In this document: one piece after another, positions 1 through 9,950 of the stretch | Position numbering within the stretch: position 1 is the first letter of the stretch | How the letters are laid out: each line of letters begins with the position of its first letter | Origin: Brienomyrus brachyistius | Taxonomy: Eukaryota; Chordata; Actinopteri; Osteoglossiformes; Mormyridae | Direction of reading: 5' to 3' | Length of the DNA: 64,000 bases | NCBI RefSeq assembly: GCF_023856365.1 | Contig: NW_026042720.1 | Coordinates: 1 to 64,000, forward strand | Program-made: the position numbers and the translations under genes | Notes under the pieces: generated by a model | Told to the model about the DNA's origin: nothing | Databases searched by the model: none | What the model saw: the letters and a program-made list of their open reading frames with translations, nothing else

Positions 1-916
1 TCTCTCCGCCCCATATCAAACCAAAACGTCAGATCCATTTCAGAAATCTGAAGACCATCAATGCAGATGCCCTGGCCCCTGGACCTTAAATTTCTCTCCT
101 CTGAACCTGTCAGCAGTGCAACAGCAGAGGTGCAACATGCACATCAATTTCTTCAGACAAAATGTTGATAATATCCGTTCATACCTCTCCATCACGAATA
201 TCTTGCCTCCTCCAACTGTCGACCTACTACCTGAGAAGGTCCAGCCACTTTGCTCCTTCTCTGCTACCACACGGGGAAGAGGTGGAGAACGTCATCAGGA
301 AAATGAAACCATCTACCAGTTCCCTGGACCCTTTCCCTTCAGCCCTGCTAAAGGTCAACATCTCTGCCGTCTCTCCACTCATCACCAGGATCATAAACCA
401 ATCCCTCCTGACTGGCCATATTCCTTCTACTTTAAAAACTGCTGTCATCAGACCTCTATTGAAAAAACCCACCATGGACTCTGAAGTTCTCTCTAACTAT
501 GGGCCCATCTCCAATCTTCCATGCCTCTCTAAAGTTCTGGAAAAAAAAACAGTTGCAGCACAACTTCATGATCACCTCAAACTGAATAACCTGTTTGAAA
601 AATTTCAGTCGGTTTCCGCCCTGGCCATAGCACAGAAACAGCCCTGGTCAAGGTCACCAATGATCTTCTGATGACTGCAGATACTGGTTCCCCTTCTATA
701 CTCATCCTCCTTGACCTGACAGCTGCTTTTGACACAATAGACCATAACATCCTCTTTCACCGCCTGCAATGCACCATGGGACTCTCAGGAACTGTTCATA
801 ACTGGTTCACGTCATACCTAACTGGCAGAACCGAACATGTCACCCTTAGCAGCGCAAAATCTCACATCCACAACGTCACCTGTGGTGTCCCACAGGGCTC
901 TGTGCTTGGCCTCACT
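1..916 (+). mobile_element. LINE (non-LTR retrotransposon) reverse-transcriptase fragment
   Basis: The plus strand encodes part of a non-LTR retrotransposon reverse transcriptase of the kind common in fish. Visible pieces are the palm region LLDLTAAFDTIDHNIL (about 700-750), the conserved CGVPQGSVLG block (about 880-910), and an upstream finger region with LLKKPTMDS and SNYGPISNLPCLSKVLE (about 455-540). One base-level frame change near 610 separates the two halves, so the copy is dead. It starts before the window and stops abruptly at about 916, before the YxDD motif, so neither the 5' end nor the 3' tail is present. The clade (L2/CR1/Jockey-like) is inferred from overall style and is uncertain. 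Confidence 0.85.
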
Positions 917-1055
917 TGACACCAAGTCAAGTGTGTGACCCCTGGAATGTGTGGGGGACATCACATGTTGTTGTTGTAGGTTGAGGGAATCTAGCAGCTC
1001 CAGGAAATCAGCAGTGAGATAACCGGAAGTGGTCTTTACTCTACTCATCAACTCT
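917..1055 (-). mobile_element. Inverted LINE endonuclease fragment
   Basis: The minus strand reads as the C-terminal part of an apurinic-type LINE endonuclease: TADFLELLDSLNLQQQHV followed by SPTHSRGHTLDLV, a combination typical of fish LINEs. It directly abuts the plus-strand RT fragment in the opposite orientation, so the two pieces meet head-on at about 916. Both may come from the same family. The right edge merges into the tandem repeat that follows and is approximate. Confidence 0.65.
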
Positions 1056-1830
1056 GATCTGAGGAACTTTGTTTCTAGTGTCGACGACATTCCTAGGGTG
1101 AGTTACGCCCACTTCCGGTTTTGTTGCTAATATGCTAACATGATTGTAGTTTTTTTTTCGGTACATTGCCTATTTTGACGCTAATTTCTTCACTCGATTC
1201 TACTCATCAAGCCGGATCTGAGTAACTTTGTTTCTAATCTCTAGGGTATTCCTAGGCTGTGAGATGCCGACTTCTGGTTTTGATGCTAATATGCTAGCAT
1301 GATTGTAGTTTTTTGTACATTGCCTGTTTTGATGCTAGGTTTTATGTCTTTACTCTACTTATTAAGATGGATCTGAGGATCTTTGTTTCTAATCTCTAGG
1401 GCATTCCTAGGCTGGTGAGATGCCGACTTCTGGTTGTGATGCTAATATGTTAACATGATTGTAGTTTTTTGTACATTTTGATGCTAGTTTTATGTCTTTT
1501 CTCATCATGTCTAATCTGAGGAACTTTGTTTCTAGTCTCTACGAGATTCCTAGGCGGAGATACGCCCACACATCTGGTTTTGATGCTAATATGCTAACAT
1601 GCTAAGTTTTGAGATTACTCCATATTCTGAATCTGGGTGTTGCTATACGCCTAGATCAAACCTTTCAGCCTGATCTGAGCATGCCAAGGCATGCTAACTT
1701 TTGAAATAATTAAAATGCTTGTAGCTTTTTTATACAGTGCCTATTTTGACGCTAGTTTCATCACCTGATTCTACTCAACTCTGATCTGAGGAACTTTGTT
1801 TCTAGTGTCGACGACATTAAACAGCCATAA
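1048..1830 (+). repeat. Degenerate tandem array, unit about 140-160 bp
   Basis: Units starting with a CTGATCTGAGGAACTTTGTTTC-like phrase recur near 1051, 1214, 1369, 1512 and 1778. Each is followed by a variable TAGTCTCTACGACATTCCTAGG segment, a (CCC)ACTTCTGGTTTTGATGC stretch, GCTAATATGCTAACATGATT, and TTTTGTACATTGCCTATTTTGA. Copies are visibly diverged and one (about 1590-1775) is rearranged. No coding potential is apparent. It lies in what is probably an intron upstream of the EH2 exon. Confidence 0.8.
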
Positions 1831-2470
1831 ACGCTTTTCCTTTAATGATCTGAATGTGGGTGTTGCAGTCATAACAGTAAGTAATTCACAGAGATGTGTA
1901 AGGAGTAGATTATTCAGATGCCACCTCTGCACTTGACAGGTTCCCCAGCGAACCCAGTTAGCACCTTTTAATGACAATTAAACACAGCATGTTATTTGTA
2001 ATAAGCTTGTTCAGGGATTCGTCAGGCATGTTCGTAATAATAGGAAAGCAGTTCACATTAATTACAGACTTTTGCATCACTGGTAAAAGGCTCAGGGCTC
2101 CGGCTGTTGATTTAATTACTCCAGTAATTAAATGAGTCACAGCTCACAAGTGACATTGCAGGCTGTGTTCGACGGGAGCTAGATTATGAAACATTTTGTA
2201 CGTTAATGGTGGTTTCTTGGTGGGAACCCCCCCTCCCCCCCCCCACAGTTTTCAGGTCGTTCAGCTTGAAGCTCATATTCCCCTCGCCATTTTTCTACCT
2301 TGCAGGTGTGCAGGTCAGGAACGTTCTGGCCTCATCCCAGCTCACTCAGACTCAGCTAGCCACTGTTTGGTGAGTGTCCACTGAATTCTTCACGGCCGCA
2401 GTGGTGCGCTTGGTTTATTTGCCCCTCTTAAATTACGTAGCTCAATCCTTTCAGCATCCACTCTATGCGG
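1831..2470. other. Non-coding stretch, no feature recognised
   Basis: This is AT-moderate DNA with a short C-run at about 2227-2246. I see no exon with intersectin similarity, no clear repeat family and no RNA gene. Confidence 0.5.
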
Positions 2471-2472
2471 GC

Positions 2473-2665
2473 AGTGTGTGGCTCCACAGGTGAGGACCAT
2501 ATGTCTGTAACCGCAAGGTCGACAGTTCAAGTCCCCGGATTGGCAGTGATTTCTCTGCTGGTCCCCTGAACAACCTCTAATTGCTCCAATTGACCCTGCG
2601 CTGATTTCAGAAGCCATCATGATATTTCCAGGGCTGGTTGCTTTTCTTAAGTGGTCTGTTCCTGT
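2473..2665 (+). mobile_element. tRNA-derived SINE
   Basis: A tRNA-like head begins at about 2473 (GTGTGTGGCTCCACAGGTGA, A-box-like). A B-box-like GGTCGACAGTTCAAGTCC lies at about 2517-2534, followed by a body containing CAACCTCTAATTGCTCCAATTGACCCTG that resembles common fish SINE bodies. This pattern (degenerate tRNA promoter plus unrelated body) marks a Pol III-derived SINE rather than a working tRNA. The 3' boundary is uncertain. Confidence 0.7.
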
Positions 2666-3130
2666 TAGCACGCGTCAGGCAGCTGGTGCGACGGCTCGAG
2701 GCAGGAGGTCTGTACTTCTGAGTTGTGACTCATGGGATCCTACTGATAATCAACTAATAGGAAGCGTGTCGCAGGTTTTTAATGTGCTGCAATAATCACT
2801 GCTTTAAAAAAAAATAAAAAAATTTAAAGGCATTTTGTTTTTTATATGTCTGTCTCTCAAAATACTGCTAAAAAATATATTGTTAGGTGAGAATACATTT
2901 TATTATTACAGCTCACCTAACAAACTTCATAGCCTAGCCTAGCATACCTTAAACATGCTTGGAACACTTGCATTAGCCTACAGTTGGACAAAACTCAGGG
3001 TAAGTTGTCATTTTTTTGTAGGTTAGTTTGGTTTTTAAATTGGACCCCTCATGGTCTGGGTGAAGTTATGCTGGTCTTCGCCATCTGTGCACCCGGTTCG
3101 ATTACTGACCTTCCCACATGTTCTCCCAAG
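2666..3130. other. Intron sequence before EH2 exon
   Basis: AT-rich intronic DNA with an A/T run at about 2805-2830. It ends in a pyrimidine-rich acceptor (TTCCCACATGTTCTCCCAAG) directly before the EH2 exon. No other feature is recognised. Confidence 0.6.
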
Positions 3131-3268
3131 GAACCTGGCAGATGTGGACAAGGACGGCCAGCTGACAGGGGAGGAGTTCATCCTGGCTATGCACCTGGTG
3201 GACATGGCGAAGGCCGGACAGCCGCTGCCCCTCACGCTTCCCGGGGACCTGGTGCCCCCCTCCGTCAG
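3131..3268 (+). CDS. itsn2: itsn2 exon: C-terminal half of EH2 domain
   Basis: This exon encodes [20 protein letters not shown] and then [20 protein letters not shown] up to PPSV(R). The D-x-D-x-D-G-x-L-x-x-x-E pattern is the calcium-binding loop of the second EF-hand in an EH domain, and EEFILAMHL is the diagnostic helix. The exon enters with one base completing a split codon (expected Trp of the IW motif) and leaves after AG of an Arg codon at CAG|GTAGAC. It is the first recognisable exon in the window. Confidence 0.9.
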
Positions 3269-3318
3269 GTAGACAGCCGCCGCCGGTGGCCAATCGGTGA
3301 ACCCGGCAGAGCAGTAAA

Positions 3319-3830
3319 TAGAGCTCTGGAAAAAAATTGAGACCACTCTATACTGGAAAAAAAATCTGCTTGTTTAAAGCTGGTTTTGCTGGCAGAAAGG
3401 TACGCTGAGCGTCAGGTTGCTTCCAGGTTCTAAGTACGCAAGTGTACAAGAATATGGTGAAACGGGAGGACACTGAGAAAGGCCAGAAAGCAGCCAGGTA
3501 AAGGGTGGAAACGACTTCCCAATGCTTGAGATGCCCGTTCACTTATCCGACAGTGCCTCATGAATCATGACCTCAAGTGACCTGTACTTGGTGGAAACGT
3601 TAAGTGCAGGTGTGAGGTGCACTGCTAGGACAGTTCATAACAGGCTCATAGAAGCAGGGCTGAAGTCCCATAAAGCAAGGAAGAAGCCCTTCATTAATGA
3701 GAAGCAGGAAAGAACCAGGCTGCAGTTTGCAAAAGAAAAAAAAACATTATTCACAGATCCATACCCATAAAGGAGAACTGAGTGAAACAAAAATTGGTGC
3801 TATGGTCTCTAACTTTTTTCCATAGTTATA
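3319..3830 (+). mobile_element. Tc1/mariner-like relic
   Basis: GGAAAAAAATTGAGACCACT near the left end is matched in inverted form by AGTGGTCTC-like sequence at the right end (ATGGTCTCTAACTTTTTTCC, 3802-3821), giving degenerate terminal inverted repeats. Inside, 3600-3760 encodes ARTVHNRLIEAGLKSHKARK and KPFINEKQERTRLQFAKE, the second helix-turn-helix of a Tc1 transposase. The catalytic DDE domain is gone. It lies in the intron after the EH2 exon. Confidence 0.75.
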
Positions 3831-4090
3831 TGTAATGAATGGGGAAAGGCGGGGGGGTTGAATATGCTGTGTCAGGCTGGACATTGACCCATCTGGAATC
3901 ACAGGCTAGGAGGCTTTGTTACAGAAAGGGAGAGTGTCCCCATACACTGAGATACTTCGACTGAGCCCAGCTAAGGGACTCCTGATGAGTGAGCACGGGA
4001 AGCTGTATGGTGGTTGTTCCTGTGTAGCCTGACTCAGAGTCTCAGGTTCTAGCACCTTCTACCTACACGGAGGCATGTTGTATTTTGCAG

Positions 4091-4182
4091 AACGGGGAAG
4101 CAGGGGGAATTGCTTCCTTTGAATCGCACCATCGTCCCTGAAGAAATTCAAGTTGAACCACCCCAGAAGACAAAGAGTAATG
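4091..4182 (+). CDS. itsn2: itsn2 exon: linker after EH2
   Basis: A 92-bp exon encodes a linker beginning (R)TGKQGELLPLNRTIVPEE and ending EPPQKTKSN. Its acceptor is TATTTTGCAG and its donor is G|GTAGCA. Entry phase (one base) and exit phase (one base) match the flanking exons exactly. The GKQ and EPPQK segments correspond to the linker between EH2 and the coiled coil in vertebrate ITSN2. The sequence is otherwise poorly conserved. Confidence 0.75.
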
Positions 4183-4208
4183 GTAGCATTAGTAGAACGG
4201 ACAGACGG

Positions 4209-4213
<5 letters not shown>

Positions 4214-4239
<26 letters not shown>

Positions 4240-4240
4240 A
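4214..4240 (+). repeat. (CA)n microsatellite
   Basis: About 13 CA units directly after the donor of the linker exon. Confidence 0.9.
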
Positions 4241-4416
4241 AGACAGGCACCTTCAGCTAGTGAATGTTTTTGGTGACACAAGTGTGTATTAGTGATGTGC
4301 CGTTCTTAGTATCTTTACAAAGAATCACCTGATTCACATTGAATTGCAGGAGGTCAAAGGTCACTGCCCCTATTGCCATGGTTACCACGTGTGCGTGTGC
4401 ATGGCCCTCCTTGCAG

Positions 4417-4680
4417 TTTCGTTCGAGGACAAGCTAAAGGAGAACTTCCAGCGGGGGAAACGCTGAGCTGGAGAGGCGGCGGCAGGTCTTACAGGAGCAG
4501 GAGCGGCGCGAGCAAGAGAGGCGGGCCCAGAAGGCCCGGGAGGAGCAGGAGCGGCGTGAGCAGGAGGCGCGGGAGCAGGAGAGGAGGCGGCAACAGGAGC
4601 AGGAGCGGCGGCTGGAGAGGCAACGCGAGCTGGAATGGCAGAAGGAGGAAGAGCGCTTAAAGGAGCTGGAACGCAAGGAG
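4417..4680 (+). pseudogene. itsn2: itsn2 exon: start of coiled coil, with 1-base frameshift
   Basis: The exon starts in frame as [13 protein letters not shown], the conserved opening of the coiled-coil (KLERQ) region, then meets TGA at 4464-4466. Reading one base later restores the expected E/R/Q-rich coil ([20 protein letters not shown] and on) through to the donor GAG|GTCAGT. The disruption lies in the run GCGGGGGAAACGC (about 4452-4463), consistent with one surplus G or A. A homopolymer sequencing error or a true insertion would look the same here. Confidence 0.85.
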
Positions 4681-4799
4681 GTCAGTCTTTCTAGTATGGA
4701 ATGCTAGCATTGTACTTGGGGTTAGGCAGTCGCTCTTTGGTCATTGGTCCAGTCCCAGCCAATCACATTTGGGTTTAGCAAATTAATGTTGTTGGCGAT

Positions 4800-5080
4800 T
4801 CACCAGCACTGTTGCCTCATACCTTTCAGAGCTGGGGGTTGGAATCCCACCTCCACTCTTTGAGAGTTTCCATGTTCTCCCAGTGTTGTGTGGCCTTCCT
4901 CCAAAAACATGCCCTTAGGTGGTCTGGTGCCTTTAAATTCTCTGCAGTGCGAGGTTCTAGTGTAAGTGCATGTTTTGTGCCCTGCGATGGGCTGACATCC
5001 CGTCCAGGGTGTACCCCCCCAGCCTGGTGCCCTGTGCTGTCCTGGATAGACTCCAGGCCCCCCTGTGATAATTGGCTGGA
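4800..5080 (+). repeat. Dispersed fish repeat (SINE-like)
   Basis: Contains phrases such as CACTGTTGCCTCATACCTTT, CCATGTTCTCCCAGTG, CCTCCAAAAACATG and GCCCTGCGATGGGCTGACAT ... CCGTCCAGGGTGTACC ... GGATAGACTCCAGGCC. This combination is a very common dispersed element of fish genomes. I cannot name the family with certainty. No coding potential. Confidence 0.6.
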
Positions 5081-5257
5081 AGTTAATAAAACTTCATTAT
5101 TGTAACCCTGTGTTGGGCAAATACAGCATTATAACTAATTAAACTAGTTTACTGGTGAAACTCCGTTTATGTACATCTCTGAATGGCTGGGAAGGTTTGA
5201 CAGCATGTATTTGGTTATTGGTTTAGCTTGTGTGTGAACGTGTGCGACCTGTGATTA

Positions 5258-5259
5258 GC

Positions 5260-5292
<33 letters not shown>
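5258..5292 (+). repeat. (TG)n microsatellite
   Basis: About 15 TG units, 30 bp before the exon at 5322. It overlaps the expected polypyrimidine/branch region of that acceptor. Confidence 0.9.
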
Positions 5293-5294
<2 letters not shown>

Positions 5295-5321
5295 GTCGTG
5301 ATCATGTGTGTGTCCCTGCAG

Positions 5322-7548
5322 GCTGCTAAGCAGGAGCTGGAGCGTCAGAGGAAGATGGAGTGGGAGTGGAGGAGGCGACAGGAGCTGCTGAATCAGAGGA
5401 ACCAAGAACAAGAGGACATCATCAAGCTTAAGGCCAAGAAGAGGAGCTTGGAGCTGGAGCTGGAGGCTGTGGTGAGGACCAGGCCGTCCTGCACCTGTTT
5501 GCCCCGACCGACTGCATTCCCCTTCAGGAACGAGGAACAGCCAGCTGTTGAAATCGCACTATCAGAGACGCACGTTTTCCTTTCAGATGTCAATGGTACA
5601 CATGCTTGTGTCCACAGCGACAATATTCCCGCCCTCAGGACTCATAAGACCACTGTTTAATTTCAGAGAGACAAGCACAAGCAGATCTCTGACCGACTCA
5701 GGGACGTCCAGAGCAAGAGGAGCATCCAGAAGGGAGAGCTGGAACTGATCAGTCAGAAGCAGGACAGCTGCCTGCTGGAGGTCAACGCCCTGCAGCGGCA
5801 GCTTGAGGTCTGCGGCCTTCCTCCGCTGCCGTCCAAGATCCCAGCAGCTATGGGACGAGCACCAGCTGCAACACTGATAAATAGATTCAACACGGTTCTT
5901 TTTCCATGTGATCTGGCGTTATGTCTGCTGTGCGTTATACAACAGCTGTGCCACTCCTGTCTGATTAGCAGTCTTCAGATTTTGGCAACCAAGGGAGAGA
6001 CTGTTCTTCACACCTTTCCTGGAGAATGTGCAGTTTTTTTGGGGGGGAATTTACTATAAAAGCAATAGATAGATAGGGTGAAGTTTCCAGGGAGGGTTTA
6101 TTTCAGGATTCTCCAGCTTTCTGAGGGAGTTTGGCCTGTTTTTGTGCAGGAGGGGCAGAGGAAACATTCTCAGCTGATTGTGGAGCAGCAGAGATGCAAG
6201 GAGATCCTATGCAACATGGGGCTGAACAGTAGGTCTGGTGAGTCTGATCTCCCTGCTTCTCCCTGCGTTACCTGGCGCCCCCCCCCCCTGCAGTCATTCT
6301 TGAAGTACTTAAATGTCATGGTGGCACATGGGTGGTACATGCTTCTTGTGCTTCTAAAATGTAGGTGTACACTACCAGACAAAAGTTTGGATGCACCCAC
6401 TTGTAATACATCTTTATATTTTAGCTACATTATTCACCTTAGAGTAAAAGGCTTGGAGGCAGTCGACAGTTTTGCTTCGATGACAGCAATGCAGAATCTT
6501 GGCGTTCTTTCAGCCAGCTTTCAGATGTAACCCCCCCTGGAAGGCTTTTCCAGCAGTACAGGAGTTTCCAGAAGTTCTGGGCACAAGTCGGCTACCAACT
6601 CATCTCGGCTCTGTAGGGTTTGGGTGGAGTGGGGGATTGTGGGGGCCAGGTTATCTGTCACAGCCCTCCCTCTCACATGTCAACAAGAAAATACTTACCA
6701 TATAACCTCGAGGTGCACTTAGGGTTGTTAATGTAAGGGCCCCCTGCTGATACAGCGCGTTGCTGCACCCTCCACACGAACCACCTCAGGGATGAGAACC
6801 TGAGTGTAGTCGTGCAGCGGGTGACACCTCAGCATCACACTAGTCCGAATGGAATGGAACAGTGTACATTTTTTTCCGGTGGCTGGAGTGCCAACCCTGC
6901 CACCAACCCCCTTGCAGTTTTCCCTGCAAGTTGGAGGACTTCCTTGCAGGGCTTAGATGTAGATTGTCAGTCCCAGGATGAAGCAATTGCAGGTGAAGGG
7001 TCTTGCTTAGAGGTAGTGTTTCTGTATACAGGTCCGACACTTTCCTCCGTAAAGAGGGGCGTGACTGAGAAGGACATCGTCTGTCGGAAACTCAAGGAGC
7101 AGCTGGATGTGCTGGAGAAGGATACCGTGGCAAAACTGTCGGAGATGGACCAGTACAACGTGGACATCAAGGTGAGGAGGCATTACTGGTGGTAGAAAGG
7201 CATCAATGTGTGCTGTACAGGGGCCAGTAGCATTTGTAAATAGAATAAAGTGGAGAAGTGAAGCCTCAAAACATCCATAATCTATGGCCCAGAATCCCGT
7301 GTGTTCTGAATTGGATCTGGTGTCTGTACCTTGTATAGCGAGTGGTGGTTGGCGGTGTGGCTTGGTGCTCTGCGCTAATGGTGGTGCGGGCCCGGTCCCT
7401 TCCCACAGGAGCTCCGGGAAAGCCAGACCAAGCAGCAGCAGGTCCTGGACAGACTGCGGCAGGTCAAGGCCGACAAGCTATGTGACCTGCAGCGGAGGCG
7501 AGAACTGGAGTTGGAGAGGAGGAAGAGAGAGGAGGAGGAGGCGGTCAG
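5322..7548 (+). CDS. itsn2: itsn2 exons 4-8: central coiled coil
   Basis: Five exons lie at 5322-5471, 5667-5807, 6150-6237, 7032-7171 and 7409-7548. They encode [20 protein letters not shown] ... [70 protein letters not shown] ... [13 protein letters not shown], and [20 protein letters not shown]. Phases run 0, 0, 1, 0, 2. This region forms the coiled coil through which intersectins dimerise and bind Eps15 and SNAP-23/25 (family knowledge). No lesion is seen in these five exons. The 5807 donor (GTCTGC) is weak. Confidence 0.9.
6365..6640 (+). repeat. Dispersed DNA-transposon-like repeat fragment
   Basis: Starts TACACTACCAGACAAAAGTT followed by TGGATGCACCCACTT, a phrase that begins many fish Tc1-type element copies. 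It continues with a diverged body (TTCGATGACAGCAATGCAGA, TTCCAGAAGTTCTGG). No transposase is recognisable. Confidence 0.5.
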
Positions 7549-7992
7549 GTGAGCTAGGCCTCCTGCAAGGCCTGCATGCTCTGTTGTCGTTTTTGCATTT
7601 CTGTTGGCTGTCATGGTGCCAGGTTTGGTTTCCCTGCAATGGTGACTGACCTGTCCTAAATCGCTTTTTAATATCACTTTAACACTGTGCTTCCCAAGCT
7701 GGTCCTTGGGGATCCAGAGCTCCCTTTTACTTATTTTTTGTTTGTTTTTCTATTTTTAAGTGGGTCAACACATCACCTACATAATGTCAGAACATGTCAG
7801 ATGGCTAAGAGCAATTTTAATGTCAATTACAGACCCAGTGTGACAAAGTTCAGTTAAAGCATTAAATTTGAATGGATGACGTGACCTTGATGGTTTGTTT
7901 AAAGAAAATATAGCTGCATCACGTGATTGAAGGGCCATGATGTGGTGCTGGGCCAAATTCAGCTTCAATGTGATGCATCATGTCATTCACAG
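7549..7992. other. Intron before exon 9
   Basis: Intron of 444 bp. CTTCCCAAGCTGGTCCTTGG at about 7690-7709 resembles a common fish repeat phrase. Otherwise unremarkable. Confidence 0.45.
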
Positions 7993-8814
7993 GCAAGCCA
8001 AGCTGGAGAAAGAGCGGCAGTGGCGTGTGAAGTTGGAGCGGGAGGAGGAGGAGCGGCGGAGGAGGATCCAGGAGGAGCGGGAGGCCAAGCTGAAGGAGGA
8101 GGAAGAACGTGAGCGTGAACTCCGGGCCAAACTGCGCGCCGCTCAGGAGCAGGCTGAGCGGAACCGCCGGGCCGCTGGAGAGGAGGAGGCAGGAGGAAGC
8201 CCAGAAGAGGGAGGAGGAGAAGAGGATAGAGGAGGAGAGGCGGCGAGAGGAACATAAAAGGGCGGAGGAGGAGAGGAGGCAGAAGGAAGAGGAGAGGAGG
8301 CGGCAAGAGGAGGAGCGGAGAAAGGTGGAGGCAGAGAGAAGGAAGCTAGAGCTGGAGAGGAAAAGACTGGAAGAAGAGAAAAAGAGATTTGAGGAAGAGA
8401 GGAGGAGGCAGGAGGAAGAGAGAAGGAGGCAAGAGGAAGAGAACAGAAGGAAGAAGGAGGAGGAGCAGGAGCTGGAGAGGGAGGAGGAGGAGAGAAGACG
8501 TCAGCGGGCTCAGATAGCTGCTGTCAGGGATGCAGAGGAGCGGAGGAGACAGGAAGAGGAGCGGAGGAGACAGGAAGAGGAGCGGAGGAGACAGGAGGAG
8601 GAGCGGAGGAGGCTGGAAGAGGAGAAGAAGAGACAGGAAGAGGAGAGACGGCGAGAGGAGGACAGGAGGAGAAAGCAACAGGAGGAGGAGGCCGTGGCCA
8701 GACAGCGGGAGGAAGAGGCCCGGCAGCAAAAGCAGCAGCAGCAGCACAATTTAGGCAAGACAGACATTCATGAGAAGCTGTCGGCCCTGATCAGGGGCCT
8801 AGAGGAGCGAAAAG
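7993..8814 (+). pseudogene. itsn2: itsn2 exon 9: hugely expanded E/R-rich helix, with 1-base frameshift
   Basis: An 822-bp exon begins QAKLEKERQWRVKLEREEEE in the upstream frame and would terminate at TAA 8255-8257. From about 8175 the next frame carries the protein on: LERRRQEEAQKREEEKRI and then long runs of RRRQEEE-type heptads, KLELERKRLEEEKKRFEEE, and finally GKTDIHEKLSALIRGLEERK at the donor AAAG|GTAAGG. The frame change (one surplus base) lies at about 8160-8180. The segment is about 270 residues, against roughly 65 in the matching stretch of mammalian ITSN2 as I recall it. The alternating E4/(R/K)4 pattern suits a single stable alpha-helix or long coiled coil. Near-identical DNA repeats at 8530-8610 show recent unit duplication. 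Confidence 0.85.
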
Positions 8815-9066
8815 GTAAGGATTATGGCCTCGATGCAGCCCCCTTCGGGAGGTGTGGAAACGCAGTGACAAATCACAATCTCAGACACGTAAAGCTACCA
8901 TTAGCGGTGGGGTTTGTACAGTTTCTTCATCAGCCTCCAAATGCAAGTGTCCCATCAGCAGACCCGAGGTGTCGTGTGCTGGTTCAATAGCTGCAGTGCG
9001 TCATTAGTGACACAGCGTTCTGAAGAACAGTCACACAAGGAGGTGACTGACTCACTGTCGTTGCAG

Positions 9067-9724
9067 GGAATTTGAGACCCGTCAAGTCAACGCACAGGAA
9101 ATCGGCCTCCCTGACAACCTACAGAGCCCTGTACCCCTTCACAGCACGGAACGCGGACGAGCTCACCTTTGACACGGACAGCTTGATTGAGGTATACAGA
9201 GTGCACCCCCATATGTTAATCTGTTTGTACCATAAATTAAATGTGCTGAATCATTGCCCTGGTGCCTGATTAGCTCTTTTTTTCTGAATCCTTTTCGGGT
9301 GTTTTACAGTTAGATCTAGAATCCTTTTGTTCACCATAAAGTGCAACAAGGAGCAGTTTTTTGGGGGGGGGAGGACAGAGGGGTACAAGTGCCCCTGTGA
9401 CAAAATAAATAAACATGTAGACATATTTAATTTATTAATGGCACATTTCTCCTTTCATATGTTTTAGGGTGTTTTCTGGCCAGTCGTGACCTGGTTTTGG
9501 ATAGTACGCCCATGTGTGTCATGTGGTAGCCCTTAACCAATCGCCTTGAGTCCGCAGGTGGACGAGAAGACGGAAGGCGAGCAGGGCTGGCTGTATGGCA
9601 GCTACCAGGGCAAGATGGGCTGGTTCCCTGAGAGCTACGTCGAGAAGCACAGCCAACCGGAATCTGCGGCCAGCACCAAGCAGGCTCTGATGCCCACAAC
9701 TGCATCTACCTCAGTCTCTGCAAG
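9067..9724 (+). CDS. itsn2: itsn2 exons 10-11: SH3A
   Basis: Exons at 9067-9191 and 9558-9724 encode SH3A: the ALYPF start ([17 protein letters not shown]), then [20 protein letters not shown] and [11 protein letters not shown], followed by a Ser/Thr-rich linker. The ALYDY-like, paired acidic, W-x-x-G and P-x-x-Y signatures needed for a polyproline-binding SH3 are all present. Intersectin SH3A binds SOS1, dynamin and others. Borders are CAG|GG and GAG|GTATAC, then CAG|GTGG and AAG|GTAATG. No lesion is seen. Confidence 0.92.
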
Positions 9725-9829
9725 GTAATGTTGCCCCTTGGTGTCCAGCATCTAAACTGGTCCTGTGTCATATCTGAATGCTTATGTGGGTCTCACTGAC
9801 CGTTTTCTCCTGGTCTGTCCCTACTTCAG

Positions 9830-9950
9830 CAAGGCGGAGGCTAATTCCAGTACCTTCCCAGCAGGACAGAGCACTCCTGGGGGGGCAGGGCAGAACTCTG
9901 CCTTCACTCCCACCCACCCTCCAGGCTCTGCCTCTATGGAGTATGGACAG
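9830..9950 (+). CDS. itsn2: itsn2 exon 12: linker between SH3A and SH3B
   Basis: A 121-bp exon encodes a low-complexity Ser/Pro/Gly linker containing QNSAFTPTHPPGSASMEYGQ, which corresponds to the KSAFTPxxxPGSxSPxxGQ linker of vertebrate intersectins. Acceptor TACTTCAG, donor CAG|GTAGTT, phase 2 in and phase 0 out. Confidence 0.85.

Noticed and set aside
2473..2540. Functional tRNA gene
   Set aside because: A- and B-box-like stretches exist, but the cloverleaf is degenerate and a SINE body follows.
8346..8767. Minus-strand leucine/serine-rich open frames
   Set aside because: They are the reverse complement of the E/R-rich itsn2 exon. Leu/Pro/Ser richness follows from GAG/AGG codons read backwards.
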